Assembly: GCA_014526335.1 (NCBI GenBank) | Contig: JACTAT010000300.1 | Span: 88,698-152,697 of the forward strand | Source of the DNA: Chrysaora quinquecirrha | Lineage: Eukaryota; Cnidaria; Scyphozoa; Semaeostomeae; Pelagiidae | Length of the DNA stretch: 64,000 bases | Reading direction: 5' to 3' | Shown: positions 1 through 10,435 of the stretch, in pieces | Numbering within the stretch: the stretch's first letter is position 1 | Layout of the letters: each line of letters starts with the position of its first letter | The notes under the pieces: generated by a model | What the model saw: the letters and a program-made list of their open reading frames with translations, nothing else | What the model was told of the DNA's origin: nothing | Databases searched by the model: none | Position numbers and translations under genes: made by a program

Positions 1-64
1 ATGAAAATCGGTAGGTACCGAAAGTTTTCAGACGGTATAATTACCGGATTTTCGATTGTTTAAT

Positions 65-987
65 TACACGTTTTTTTATAAGGAATCTTCGGTCTGAATC
101 GAGGCTGAAGCATAGGCTGAAGGTCCTTAAACTTTCAACGAAATGAGGCTGAAAGTTTGTTATACTGTTCCCTGTCGTGAGATATGTTTAAATTTTAAAT
201 ATTAATTTTAACAGCAAATTCATAAAAAACCTGCTTGATTTTCCAACTTTGAGTATAGACGGAGTCTTTCGGGGAAGAACGATGGGAAATACATTTTTAT
301 TCTGTTAGGGGTCAGTCATTTATAACTCTGGGTACCGGGGTGGGTTAGATTTCCTAAAGCGGTTGATAGTTTTCACACCCCTTTCAATTTTCTCTAAAAA
401 CATGATACCCCACTGAAAAACTGGTCAAAAATTTCATACCCCAATTTCATACCATGCCTATTTCATTTATCCGGAAAAAGGTACAAATACCAAATACTTC
501 AGGAAATTCAATATATGTTGAGCTTAAGCTCACCTAGAAAAAATATTTGTTATTATCTGAAGGAAAGGCACTGTGAAAAATTACTGACATTTTTTAATTT
601 AAATTACATATAATGGTCACATGTATCAAAGACATGACATCTCAAAACATTTTAATGGGCAATAGACATTGCATCTCATTGAGTTGATTTTCTCCAGACT
701 TAAAATCTGAAAAATTTCATACCCCCTCAAAACTTGCCAAAAAATGTCATACCCCCTATTTTCCTTTGAACAGCTTTCATACCCCCACCTATTCTAACCC
801 GCCCCGGTACCCAGAGTTATAAATGACTGACCCCTTATTTTTTGTACGAACCGTCTTGTTCTTGAAAAAAGTGATCCTTAATCTTTCATCCAAGATTCGC
901 TAGTTCCTTAAAGTTTCTTAATCTCTAGGGAAGTTTCAGAGCCGAGTTCCTTAGCTATTAAAGGTGTACCTATGAAAAAAACGTGTA
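65..987. mobile_element. MITE-like element with ACACGTTTTTTTATAAG ends
   Basis: The left end reads TACACGTTTTTTTATAAGG and the right end is its near inverse (about 968-987). Elements with the same end motif recur at about 32351-32661 and 61046-61690, and single ends are seen near 45.6 and 58.6 kb, so this is a local high-copy family. No coding capacity is seen. A second, unrelated MITE (308-834) sits inside it, which explains the unusual length. The family is not identified. Confidence 0.5.
308..834. mobile_element. Harbinger-like MITE with TTA target duplication, nested
   Basis: The ends are inverted copies of about 40 bases: left GGGGTCAGTCATTTATAACT (continuing to about 347), right its complement ending at 834. 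The three bases TTA flank both sides (305-307 and 835-837), as expected of a PIF/Harbinger-type 3-base TWA target duplication. The interior is AT-rich, non-coding, and repeats 'cataccccc' motifs. It is inserted into the element spanning 65-987. The superfamily call is inferred from the target duplication and G-rich ends only. Confidence 0.65.
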
Positions 988-1142
988 TGAGTTCAATCAT
1001 ACTCTGAAGCAACCAGGAAATGAGCTGCTGTTGTTTTAACGTGGTTGTTGCTGTTTGTGAAGAGTGGGACAAACGAATAAGTCTTATCTAACAAGATTTT
1101 AAACGGATGGGACAACAAAAAGTATTGAAATTAAAATGTTAC

Positions 1143-1344
1143 CTTTTCTTGCTCGTCTGGGCAAAGAAAAGTATCTTTTACATCCGTGACCACTTTTGCA
1201 GGTTTAACCAATCTCGTTTCGAATTTACCGTTTTTATGGACATGCGAGGCAGGTCCTTTGAAAGCATGTGACTTTATCCATTCTTTGCCACGTGTTAAAT
1301 TTACATTTTTCATCAACAGATAACATCCCCAAGAAACCATCGCC
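1143..1344 (-). CDS. Candidate internal exon, unrecognised protein
   Basis: On the minus strand a pyrimidine-rich tract ending in aag is followed by an open frame of about 67 residues starting PLAMVSWGCYLLMKNVNLTR and ending CPDEQEK, then a gtaaca donor. Its entry phase (0) fits the exit phase of the exon at 3930-4008, so the two could be consecutive exons of one gene reading leftward and out of the window. The composition looks like a real protein, but I do not recognise the family. A chance ORF remains possible. Confidence 0.35.
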
Positions 1345-1845
1345 AATGGCTTAAAAAGAGAAAAAAGATTGATTAAACAACATAGCCTATGATGATTTCC
1401 AAAACTTTTGTTGCTTAAGAAAGATTGAGCCGAATCTCAGCCTCAAATTTCTGACAGAGGTGTCACAAAATGAACAAGTTAGCCATAAATTACATCATAT
1501 TCATATTGATTTAATTCATAACCAACTTTTAATAATGGCGTCCACACTTTCAAGCATTTCTTTTTTATGCGAAATTCTCAAGTGGCATTAACTATTACTT
1601 AAATTCTGTGCAATAAGGAAGTTAATTAACAGCAGGTATGAATTTAGACTCATTACCCGAGTTACTGAGCTCGTTTATGTGGAAAAAAGGAAAAGACAAG
1701 AAAAATACTGTAGAGTCGTTTTCTTGCATTCTTACTTCCACAGTAATAATGATTTTAAAACTCGATAAATAAATCAATAACTGAAAAGGTCTGCCGTTTT
1801 AAATAACGCCGTTTTGTGTAATAATGTGATATGTAATAACAATAA

Positions 1846-2100
1846 CAGAGTAGCAATGGCGTAATGGCATAATTCCGCGAGGCCCAGTGAGAGGCCCGTG
1901 TTCAAATCAAGCGATGGGTTATGCAATTCGATCCTCCTCGTATCGCAGGTCAACTCATCCTTTCATCCTTCAATCCCGATGATTCCAGTTCAACTCTTGG
2001 GCTGCTGACGATGAGGACTGGTCCAATCGACTCCGTAAGAATGTGGCCGACGAAGGCTACGGCTTACGACCGGTCCAATGAGCAGCACAATATCATCTAG
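1846..2100 (+). mobile_element. tRNA-derived SINE
   Basis: An A-box-like sequence (TGGCGTAATGGCA) is followed about 40 bases later by a B-box-like sequence (GTGTTCAAATC), the internal RNA polymerase III promoter layout of a tRNA. A unique body of about 180 bases follows. There is no tRNA fold with a clear acceptor stem, so a SINE rather than a tRNA gene is inferred. No clear poly(A) or target duplication was found. Bases 2100-3900 hold no supported gene. Confidence 0.45.
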
Positions 2101-3929
2101 TAGATTGGAAAGTTTAGAGTTGTGTTTATAAGAAGGGAGACGTTAACCACCTAATTCAATCTTACCTTTTCCCATGTGAGTTTTTTGTACGGTGTGAGAA
2201 CAAACCGATGCATGCAAGCTTCAGCAAGACTTCTTAGTTTCGCTACTGATGACTGATTTGCACAAGGATGATAAAGAAACACAACGCCACCATGCTAAAA
2301 CATACAGAGAATTCAATAACTATAACCACAAAAAACATCTTTTCAACTTAAAACTTTTTTTGCAATATTTACGGAAATTCCTTTATACAAAAAATCTGAC
2401 TTCAGATTCGAATTCAGCCCAGTTTTGAGGCAAGTATTTTAATGCTTCCTGTTGTCACTGCGTTGACTTTATAGCGATGAAAAGTTTAAACATTTATAAT
2501 TGATTTAACGGGTAAAAATCCTTTTGGTTGAGATTTTAAAAACCTTCAATTCAAACCCATATAGATTTTCAAACTTCTCATCGCTATAGAATCGACGTAG
2601 CTAGTGAAGAGCAAAGACACGAAAACTTGCGTCAGCACTAAAACTAAAGGCCTAGGTAAACTAGACAACACGCGACTTTTGTTGCATTTTTATTGATTAT
2701 GTTGTATCTCAAGGCTGTATCTCAAACTTGTCGACTTTGTTAATGAGACAAAAGCTACTAATGTTGTTGCTGTGGCCTAGCTTTCGTTGGATAATAGACA
2801 GAGTAGAAAATTGAACTTAGCACAAGGTGTATTGTATTCTAATCTCTCATTAAATTGTCTTCTACGTGTTCTATGTATTCAACATAAGTTAGAGTGACTT
2901 TCTCATTCACTCTTTATTACAACAGTAGCTGCTTATCTTGCTTTGCTCTAAGCACTTCCATCTTGGTTCTTTTGATATGGAAATGCTTTCGTGACCTGTA
3001 TTTGACGGATCTTCCAAAATTTTTGCTATTTTTGTGAGTTGACTGGACGAAATCGAGGATAAAATAATGTTTTGGCAAGAAGAAAACAAGGCTTGAATTT
3101 AATTGTCTGTCGAAAAGTGGCTTAAGTAGAATACATTTGTGCGACATGCTCTTTCCAAATTTGACGTCAAAATTTTTGTATAGTCTTAGGAAGAAATTTT
3201 CAAGGTCCTTAGTTTAAAAGGAGCAGAAAAATAGTCAGCAAAAATGATTGTTCTGAAAATTTTCTCAAATTAGTCCTGTGAAACTAAGTCGAGATGGGAA
3301 ATTTGCACTCAACGTGCCAAATAAGTGATTTGTTATGATACATACATAGTATAGGATTATCAGAAATTATATCTATGATCAAGAGTTTAGAGATAAATTG
3401 CATAAAAAGTGGACAGTAGGCATCTGGCATTGTTTCTTCAACAATGGAATCACTGATATGCCCGATGGGGATCGAAAAACTGAAAGAAATTCTTTTAGAA
3501 GAGTTCAAGTCAGCTCTCTAATCTTCCTATCTTGACTAAAAAACTTATATAAAATTATCCGATAACCCTTTTCGGACCGGGGGGGGGGGGGTGTTTTCAA
3601 TCTCTTCAAAGGCTTTCTTTTAGCTGTTCTATCTGTACAGGAAGGTAATATATGAAAGGGTGAAAAACGTCCCCTAGAATTAGGTTAAGTTTGAAATAAA
3701 CAACGCCAAAAGATCATATGCAATCTTTGTTTTTTTCCAACCTGTACTCTTGTTTATTTGTAGGTCCATATAGCCAATAAATACACAGAAATTCACATAT
3801 TTCAAAACATAACACCAATAACAAAATCAAAAACAAAAACTCCAAATTACAATCGTACGAATACTGTCTCAAAATCGAATTTAGAACCCAGGGCCCTACA
3901 CATACACGACAGAAAAAAGAAAGACTTAC

Positions 3930-4008
3930 TTGAAGTATCTTAACCCAATGTTTATGTGGCAAATAACTGTATTCTCCATAAACTGGCCAGTCCAATTCTC
4001 TTTTACCA
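3930..4008 (-). CDS. Candidate internal exon, unrecognised protein
   Basis: On the minus strand 'tacctttcag' (acceptor) precedes a 79-base open segment reading GKRELDWPVYGEYSYLPHKH and then WVKILQ, followed by a perfect gtaagt donor. Entry needs two bases from an upstream exon; exit is phase 0, matching the candidate exon at 1143-1344. The aromatic- and proline-rich sequence resembles a catalytic-domain segment of an enzyme, but I cannot name it. No consistent upstream exon was found. Confidence 0.4.
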
Positions 4009-4299
4009 CTGAAAGGTATGAAAGAAAATTAAAATATGGAAGACATGAAATGAGAGAAATTTCAAAAAGCTGTAACTATATTCGAGTCAACTGTCTTTCA
4101 GCATGTTTCCGTTAATCCTTGCAATTTTAAACTTTCGCACCGTCAAAAGACTCTTTAATACAATACACATTAAATTTAAGGCTTTGGTGTGACTTTGGTG
4201 TGACGGGGACATGGGGACAGCCTGCGCTAATTTTGCTCTTTGTAGAATACTATTGTATTCAGTCAAGGGGGCAGGCTCGAAATGTTTTGGTACTCCAAC

Positions 4300-5412
4300 G
4301 CTAACGTGGTAGTAGTGGTGGTAGTAGTGGCGGCAGAGGAGATGGTAGTAGTGGTGATAGTGGTGTTGGAAGTAGCGGTGGAAATTGTGGTGGTAGCAGT
4401 GAAAGTGGTGGAAGAAGTGGTGGTAGAGCTGGTGGTAGTGGTGGTAGTAGTAGTGATAGTAGTAGTGGTCGTAGTGATGGTTGTGGTAGTGGCAGTAGTG
4501 ATGGTGGAAGTAGTGGTAGAGGTGGTGGTAGAGGTTGTGGTGGAGGTGGTGGTATAAGTGGTGGTAGTAGTCGTAGTAGGAGTGGTCGTAGTAGTGGTCG
4601 TAGTGATGGTTGTGGTAATGACAGTAGTGATGGCGGTAGCAGTGATGGAAATTGTGGTAGTAGTAGTGGTGGTAGTGGTGGTGACAGTAGTGGCGGTAGT
4701 CATGGTGGTAGCAGTGGTGGAAATAGTGGTGGAAGATGTGGTGGGAGTTGTAGTTGTGGAAGTGGTAGTAGTGATGGCTGTTGTGGCGGAAGTGATGGTG
4801 GTAGTAGTGGTAGAGGTGGTAGTAGTGGTAGTAGTAGTGGTCGTAGTGATGGTTGTGGTAGTGGCAGTAGTGATGGTGGAAGTAGTGGTAGAGGTGGTGG
4901 TTGAGGTGGTGGTAGAAGTGGTGGTAGTGGTCGTAGTAGCAGTGGTCGTAGTAGTGGTCGTAGTGATGGTTGTGGTAATGACAGTAGTGATGGTTGTAGC
5001 AGTGATGGAAATTGTGGTGGTAGTAGTGGTCGTAGTGATGGTTGTGGTAGTGGCAGTAGTGATGGTGGAAGTAGTGGTAGAGGTGGTGGTTGAGGTGGTG
5101 GTAGAAGTGGTGGTAGTGGTCGTAGTAGCAGTGGTCGTAGTAGTGGTCGTAGTGATGGTTGTGGTAATGACAGTAGTGATGGTTGTAGCAGTGATGGAAA
5201 TTGTGGTGGTAGTAGTGGTGGTAGTGATGGTGGTAGTAGTGGCGGTAATCATGGTGGTAGCAGTGGTGGAAGTAGTGGTGGAAGATGTGGTGGTAGTTGT
5301 AGTTGTGGAAGTGGTAGTAGTGATGGTAGTAGTGGCGGAAGTGATGGTGGCATCAGTGGTGGAAGTAGTGGTGTATGTTATGGTGGTAGTGATGGTTGTA
5401 GTTCGATGCGAC
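4300..5412. repeat. GGT/AGT-rich trinucleotide-based minisatellite
   Basis: About 1.1 kb of imperfect (GGT)(AGT)(GAT) triplets, with larger blocks of about 190 bases repeated (compare the segments around 4900-5080 and 5090-5270). Because the period is a multiple of three, every frame stays open: the plus strand encodes valine-rich and the minus strand threonine-rich stretches. The minus-strand frame of 459 codons (5642 to 4263) is explained by this periodicity and is not called as a gene. Confidence 0.8.
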
Positions 5413-5820
5413 TTTTTGCTTGAAATGGCGACGCGACACACCTGAAAGTGTCCTGTCATGCAAAATCCTGAGGTGGCTACACGCTGCGACAAAAATGCTG
5501 CGACTAAAGTTCTGCGACAATCAACTTGCGTGATAAGAAGAATGGGTCCTAGAAATTTTCCAGGAAAAGCGCGAAAACAATGCAATGTGTTGCGTCGCCA
5601 TTGCAAAAAACCGGCTACACGCCGCGACCTTATTGGCGACAAGCAATATATGTCGCGAAAAGTTCAACTAAATCAATGTTACGCGACCGTCTTTCCTTAG
5701 GTCGCAGAACAATTTTGTCTATCCCTGGCTACACGTGCAACTCTTGTGAGATGTTTTTCCTGTCGCGGCGACAATTTTAGAATATGTTCTGTCGCCATTA
5801 CAAGCAAAAAGGTGTAGCTA
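5412..5820. mobile_element. Inverted-repeat element (gctacacg family)
   Basis: The left end near 5412 (TTTTTGCTTGAAATGGCGAC) is inverted at about 5790-5812 (GTCGCCATTACAAGCAAAAAG minus one base). The interior carries repeated 'ggctacacg' and 'tgcgac' words in both orientations. It directly abuts the minisatellite. It is likely a non-autonomous DNA transposon; the boundaries are approximate. Bases 5820-6800 show a diverged SINE-like stretch around 6330-6440 and nothing else supportable. Confidence 0.4.
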
Positions 5821-6779
5821 CGTGTAGCCGCGGCTTTATTCTATCAGTTGTCTGATTGATTAAATCTTCTTCTTTCTGATGTTCTACGGACAATCTTGAC
5901 CTTTACTCTCCACTATAATCTGAACTCAATATTTTCACTTGCTGTCTTGCAAAACTGATTCTTGACCAACTAACAAACTATTTGAATCTGAGTAAAAACT
6001 TCACTATCCTGCTTAATAAAACAAACTTTCGTTCTGACCAAGTTAGTGCCTCTTGTCAGTGACTCAATTATGAGAATCACTGGTCAAGTGTTAGCATAAG
6101 CTATAATAGTCTACTGACTCAAAATGACTCACACATTAAACTGTTACACAAAAAACATTAGAGACATATAAAATAACTTACCAGAGGGCCAAATTCGCTA
6201 CAGTTCAACTTTTGCATGCCCTCTTTGTCAAAGATGTGTTCCTGGTTCAAAATTTAAAATCAAAATTAAATTGTAAAATCTGAAAACACAAGTTAATTGA
6301 CAGGAAATGTTTCTACTGCTCAGATAGGTGGAGGTGAAAAGGTGCCGTTAGCCCAAGTAGCTGGGATCTCAGAAGTAGATAAACTTACGAAACCTCAATC
6401 CTGTGATGCTATATATGGCTTAAACTCAAACCCGGAACCCCAGAACTCACCAAGTATGATATAAGTCCAGACAAAAAGATGTAGCATTAGTTCCCTTCAG
6501 CTGTAGATATCATTGCATTAGAATTGGGCGAAAATTGCCAATGTGTGGAATTCTGTAGCCCCAGTGACCCTCCCCTAAAATGTCATATACAGTAATTAAC
6601 TACCTGGCTTACCCTCCCCTGGGTACTCATTTAGCGACCTAAAAAGGATGCACAGATAAGTTGACTGTGAGCTTTTGGAAAATAGCCCTGACAAACCCAA
6701 AGGCCTAAGGATTGTGAGCTGCATGCCGTGACTAATTGGCTGCACCATTAGTAGTATCAGTAGTATATAATAGCAATTC

Positions 6780-7360
6780 AAGTACATATACAATAGCACC
6801 AGTATGCATTCCATGTAGCCTACATGGGAGAGAGATCTCTCAGGTTTCTGGCAAACTCTCCACACTGCCAACTTGCCTACGGACCAAGTTCACACACATT
6901 TCACGTCAAGTGGCCACTGTGTTCTAGTCAGCTTACCAAACTTTTGTAGTCAATTTGCCTTAGTTCGAAATTAAAATGTTAAAAAATTTGGTTCTTCTTC
7001 ATTAAAATATCATAAAAGCTTGCTTGAAAACTTGTCAGTGATTTGTTTACAAATACTTGAGGCAAAGCAAACCCCTGCTTATCACGTGTGGCGAGTCATT
7101 TATTGAGTGACAAGTTGACCAGGGTGCATTCGTGTTACCGCCATGCCAGAGAATACATCAACCAAAAAGAAGTTCACACCAAAAGAAACAATAGATCTAT
7201 TGTTTTGCAATTGAAACAACAGTCTAGGCTATTGTTTTTTTAAATTTCAGACTCCACGCCATAGATCTCTGGCATAGGCTACATGGAATGCACACTGGCT
7301 AGTTGACCAAATGTGCAGGGACTTGACTGTGGCAAGTTGGCAGTGTGGCGAGTTGACCTG
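6780..7360. repeat. Diverged inverted repeat
   Basis: Words around 6803-6843 (CCATGTAGCCTACATGGGAG, then agagatctct) recur inverted around 7258-7292 (agatctctggcataggctacatgg). Further in, 'cactgccaacttgcc' near 6866 is inverted as 'ggcaagttggcagtgtgg' near 7330. This suggests an old fold-back element of roughly 0.6 kb, heavily mutated. No coding content is supported. Confidence 0.35.
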
Positions 7361-7534
7361 GTGCCATCTCTGACATAGAGTTTGTTTTCATATTGGCACA
7401 GATATTTTGTGTGGCATAAACAATAGATTTATTGTTTCTTAAAGTGTGAAATCACTTTTCGCAGACTCATTTTCTCTTGTGGGGGCAACATGGAATGCAA
7501 CCTGACAACAGCACTGAAAACCCCAGCTTTTTAC

Positions 7535-7966
7535 CTTCAAAGATCCTTTAGTTTCATTCAAAAGACCATTTTTCCTAACAGAAACATTACTTTCCAGTGA
7601 AGGCACAGCTTCATTAATAGCATCTTTTCTTTCTGCAAATAGTTTAGTTGAATTTTCTTCTTCGTGGCTGGAAGTTTGATAATTATTTTTCTTTTTTACA
7701 TCTGCAGGGAAGCTAAGCACAGTTTTGTTTTCAATTTTGAGATACTTTGCTAGCTTATTGAGAACTTGTTCTCCAGTTTCATTTGCAAGTTTTGAGTTTG
7801 ATGTTCTTTTATTTGTGATGAATGATTGCTGTGTGGTTTCTTGTGTTCCATTTTTCAACAAATTTCTTTCTCTATTGTGTTTATTTTGATCATTTGACTC
7901 TGATCTTAAATGCAGCATTAACAAGTTAAACCCCACAAATATCAGTATTGTCTTTTTCTGAGACAT
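7535..7966 (-). CDS. Candidate first exon of a secreted or type II membrane protein
   Basis: An ATG at 7966 opens 144 codons ending at a gtaaaa donor in phase 0. The N terminus (MSQKKTILIFVGFNLLMLHL) is a short basic stretch followed by a hydrophobic segment, consistent with a signal peptide or signal anchor. The rest is hydrophilic, with many N-glycosylation sequons (NGT, NET, NKT, NST, NVS), like the stem region of a Golgi enzyme. I do not recognise the family. The open frame continues to 7439 if not spliced. Possible weak downstream exons (for example 6182-6241) do not agree in phase with 3930-4008, so no gene model is proposed. Confidence 0.4.
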
Positions 7967-8463
7967 TTCAATTGATTTGAGCAGAGAAATTCCACGTTTT
8001 CACAACATCATAATTGGTTCTTCACTTTCCAGGTCGTCTTCAAGACAAAGTCCAGCATTAGCAAATCCATCCAGCTTCATGGCTGCCTGCCTTATTTGTG
8101 AAATTTATTACCTCTGCCTTGCAAATGTTTTGTAAAAATCTAACATAAACAAGCAGTGTCTTCTTAAATGACCAGGCTATTTTAACAATATCTTAGCACT
8201 CCTTTAATTCTCTTTCCAACTTTCCAAGTTAAGGAAAACATTGGTTTCACTTATCACCAATACCAAACATAACAAACACATCTGAGGCATGAATTTGAAT
8301 TGTGAAATGAAATGGCGTAGGCGGTTGAAAAATAACATTGGTCAAAATTCGGTGAGGTGAGATCCCACCTCTCAACGAGTGAGATCTCACCTGACCGGGA
8401 TGAAACGTTTTCCATATAAACAGAAGATGAAAATCACAAAGGTTTGTATTGGAAGGTGAGATC

Positions 8464-9348
8464 AGGGCCGTAGCTACGGGGGGGCGTGGGGGGGTGTGCC
8501 ACCCCCCCAGGCAAGTCGTCCGTCGGCAAATTTGAGAAGAACGGAATTTTTCGGCAATAGTAACTAAGGGCGAAATGTTGCAAATCAAAAGAAACAAAAT
8601 AAACGTGTCGGCAAAAGTTGGGAAAGCGTTCAGCAAATAGCTTGCCGACGAATACTAACATGCACTTTCCACAGCTGCCGACATGTTAGGTATCAATAAC
8701 AGTTAGGGGGTTGCTAACTGCGAGCAAATGCCGAGAGAAAGTGCTTCCTTACCAGCTAATCGTATCTGTACATGACAGTTTGCCAGCCATAACAGATACA
8801 AGCGCGCAGCAGCAAACAGGATGGAGATACAACACACGGAGTCACCAAGACTGCCTATGTCTAAAATTAGAGGTTCAGTCCTATTTCAAACTGTAAAGCG
8901 CTCTAGAGTGCATTATCAAACTAGTCTCAAATTATACAGTATATACAAGAATCAAACTGGCAAATGATTACAATGTTTTTGTTCAACAACTGAAAAGGTT
9001 GTGTTTAACGGCATTTTAGAGTTCAAATTTTCAAAATTTTTCCGGGGGAGCATGCATGTGTCTCCCATCCCGGATTCAAGCCCTCTTGCAGCTGTGTGTC
9101 AAAAAGAAATTCGCCCCATCCAAGCTATATGATGTTCTATGATTCAAGCATAATATTCCTGGCCTGACGGTTGTGTGCAAAGCATGGGAAACAAAAGAAA
9201 TTCGCCAAGGAAAGAGCAACAGCCAAGCCACACCCATCTCACACATATAAGTTGGAGGAAATAAAAGCCACGCCCACTTTTCTCCCAATTTGTCGGCAAA
9301 ATGCCGAACTACGGCCCCCTCAGTCGTTGAGTCCTAGCGACGGCCCTG
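8464..9348. mobile_element. MITE with CAGGGCCGTAGC ends
   Basis: The left end CAGGGCCGTAGCTACGGGGG is inverted at the right end, which closes with CGACGGCCCTG at 9348. A poly-G/poly-C stretch lies next to the left end. The element has no credible ORF. It ends about 65 bases before the presumed first donor of the GCP2 transcript, so it borders or forms part of that gene's upstream region. Confidence 0.45.
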
Positions 9349-9414
9349 TTTTTTGCGAATGTTTGTCATCCAAGCCAGCATTCGTCTGAAGCGGAGAGCG
9401 GAGGAAAGTAACTT
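9349..9414 (+). promoter_or_regulatory. Probable 5' untranslated exon of TUBGCP2
   Basis: A purine-rich stretch (gcggagagcggaggaaag) ends at a perfect donor, 'aactt|gtaagtat', at 9415. The next acceptor in the right position is 'tttattgcag' ending at 10421, 14 bases before the GCP2 start codon. This fits a short non-coding exon 1 with a 1 kb first intron. No TATA box was seen. The transcription start is not determined. Confidence 0.4.
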
Positions 9415-10435
9415 GTAAGTATAGGGTGTTTTAAAGTACATATAATCATCTAGTATAAAGTTTCTATTGCAAAGTTATAAAACCCTTTTTTTTCTCATAT
9501 CATCAGCAATTGTTGAAAGTAACCTTTCAGCCTTTAGGCCTGGCAATCTTATTTCTTATCTATGGTAACCATAATAGGCCTAACTAAGATGAAGGTTGAA
9601 ACTTTTTAGGGTCATTACTTCATCAAGATCTATGCTTAAATATGGAACGCCATAACTGCCTTAGGTGCACAACATGCTTTACGTTCGGTGCAATTATCGG
9701 GTCACCCTGTGTTTTAGTCCTTTATCATGTATTTACACCACATGGAGCTGTGCCCAATTCTTTCAGTGCAGCAAGCAATGCAGTATTTGCTGTCATTTGA
9801 GCATTTTGTGCAATGACTACATAATTATATGCTGTCCTGGCAGCATGACATGCTGTATATTCTTAGATTATTGCTGTCCTTGGCCCATGTGGTGCTGTGG
9901 TTAAACCATTTGATGATGTGCGATGATCATTATGTGCTCCGACCATTTGATGTTGTGTATTTATCATTATGTGCTCACATTTGATGATGTGCGGTGATCA
10001 TTATGTGCTCACCGTCTGATAAATGCACAACATCAAATGGTCGGATTATGCTTTACCAGAAAGAGGGGGGAAATGCCCAGTCTGCTGAGTATGGCAGTTC
10101 TCATTTCTCAACGAGATCTTGTGCATGCAGAAGAGCATTTCCATTGTTCTTTTCTATTGTTCTATTGTTTATCTTGTATGTTTAGTGTACATGCCACACT
10201 CTGCAGATTGGGCAAACACCACATGGCACGTTTGAAACTCCCTAGTTTCCCCTAGGGTGATTTCTGTGGTTAAATTAATTCAAAATAACCATGGAACCAC
10301 ATTATTTTTTATATCTGGATTATTAAACTTATAAATTATGCCAATTTGCATCAATTTGTGCAATTTCATATGAATTTCATATGAAAAATTAATTTTTAAC
10401 TTGTTATACATTTTATTGCAGGTCCATTGACAAAC

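Noticed and set aside
3284..3508. Minus-strand ORF with an acceptor-like 'tttcag'
   Set aside because: Phase does not match the candidate exon at 3930-4008 and the sequence composition is not convincing.
6182..6241. Minus-strand 60-base candidate exon (EHIFDKEGMQKLNCSEFGPL) with gtaagt donor
   Set aside because: Splice signals are good, but its phase (0) is incompatible with the next candidate exon, which needs phase 2. Too little support to annotate.
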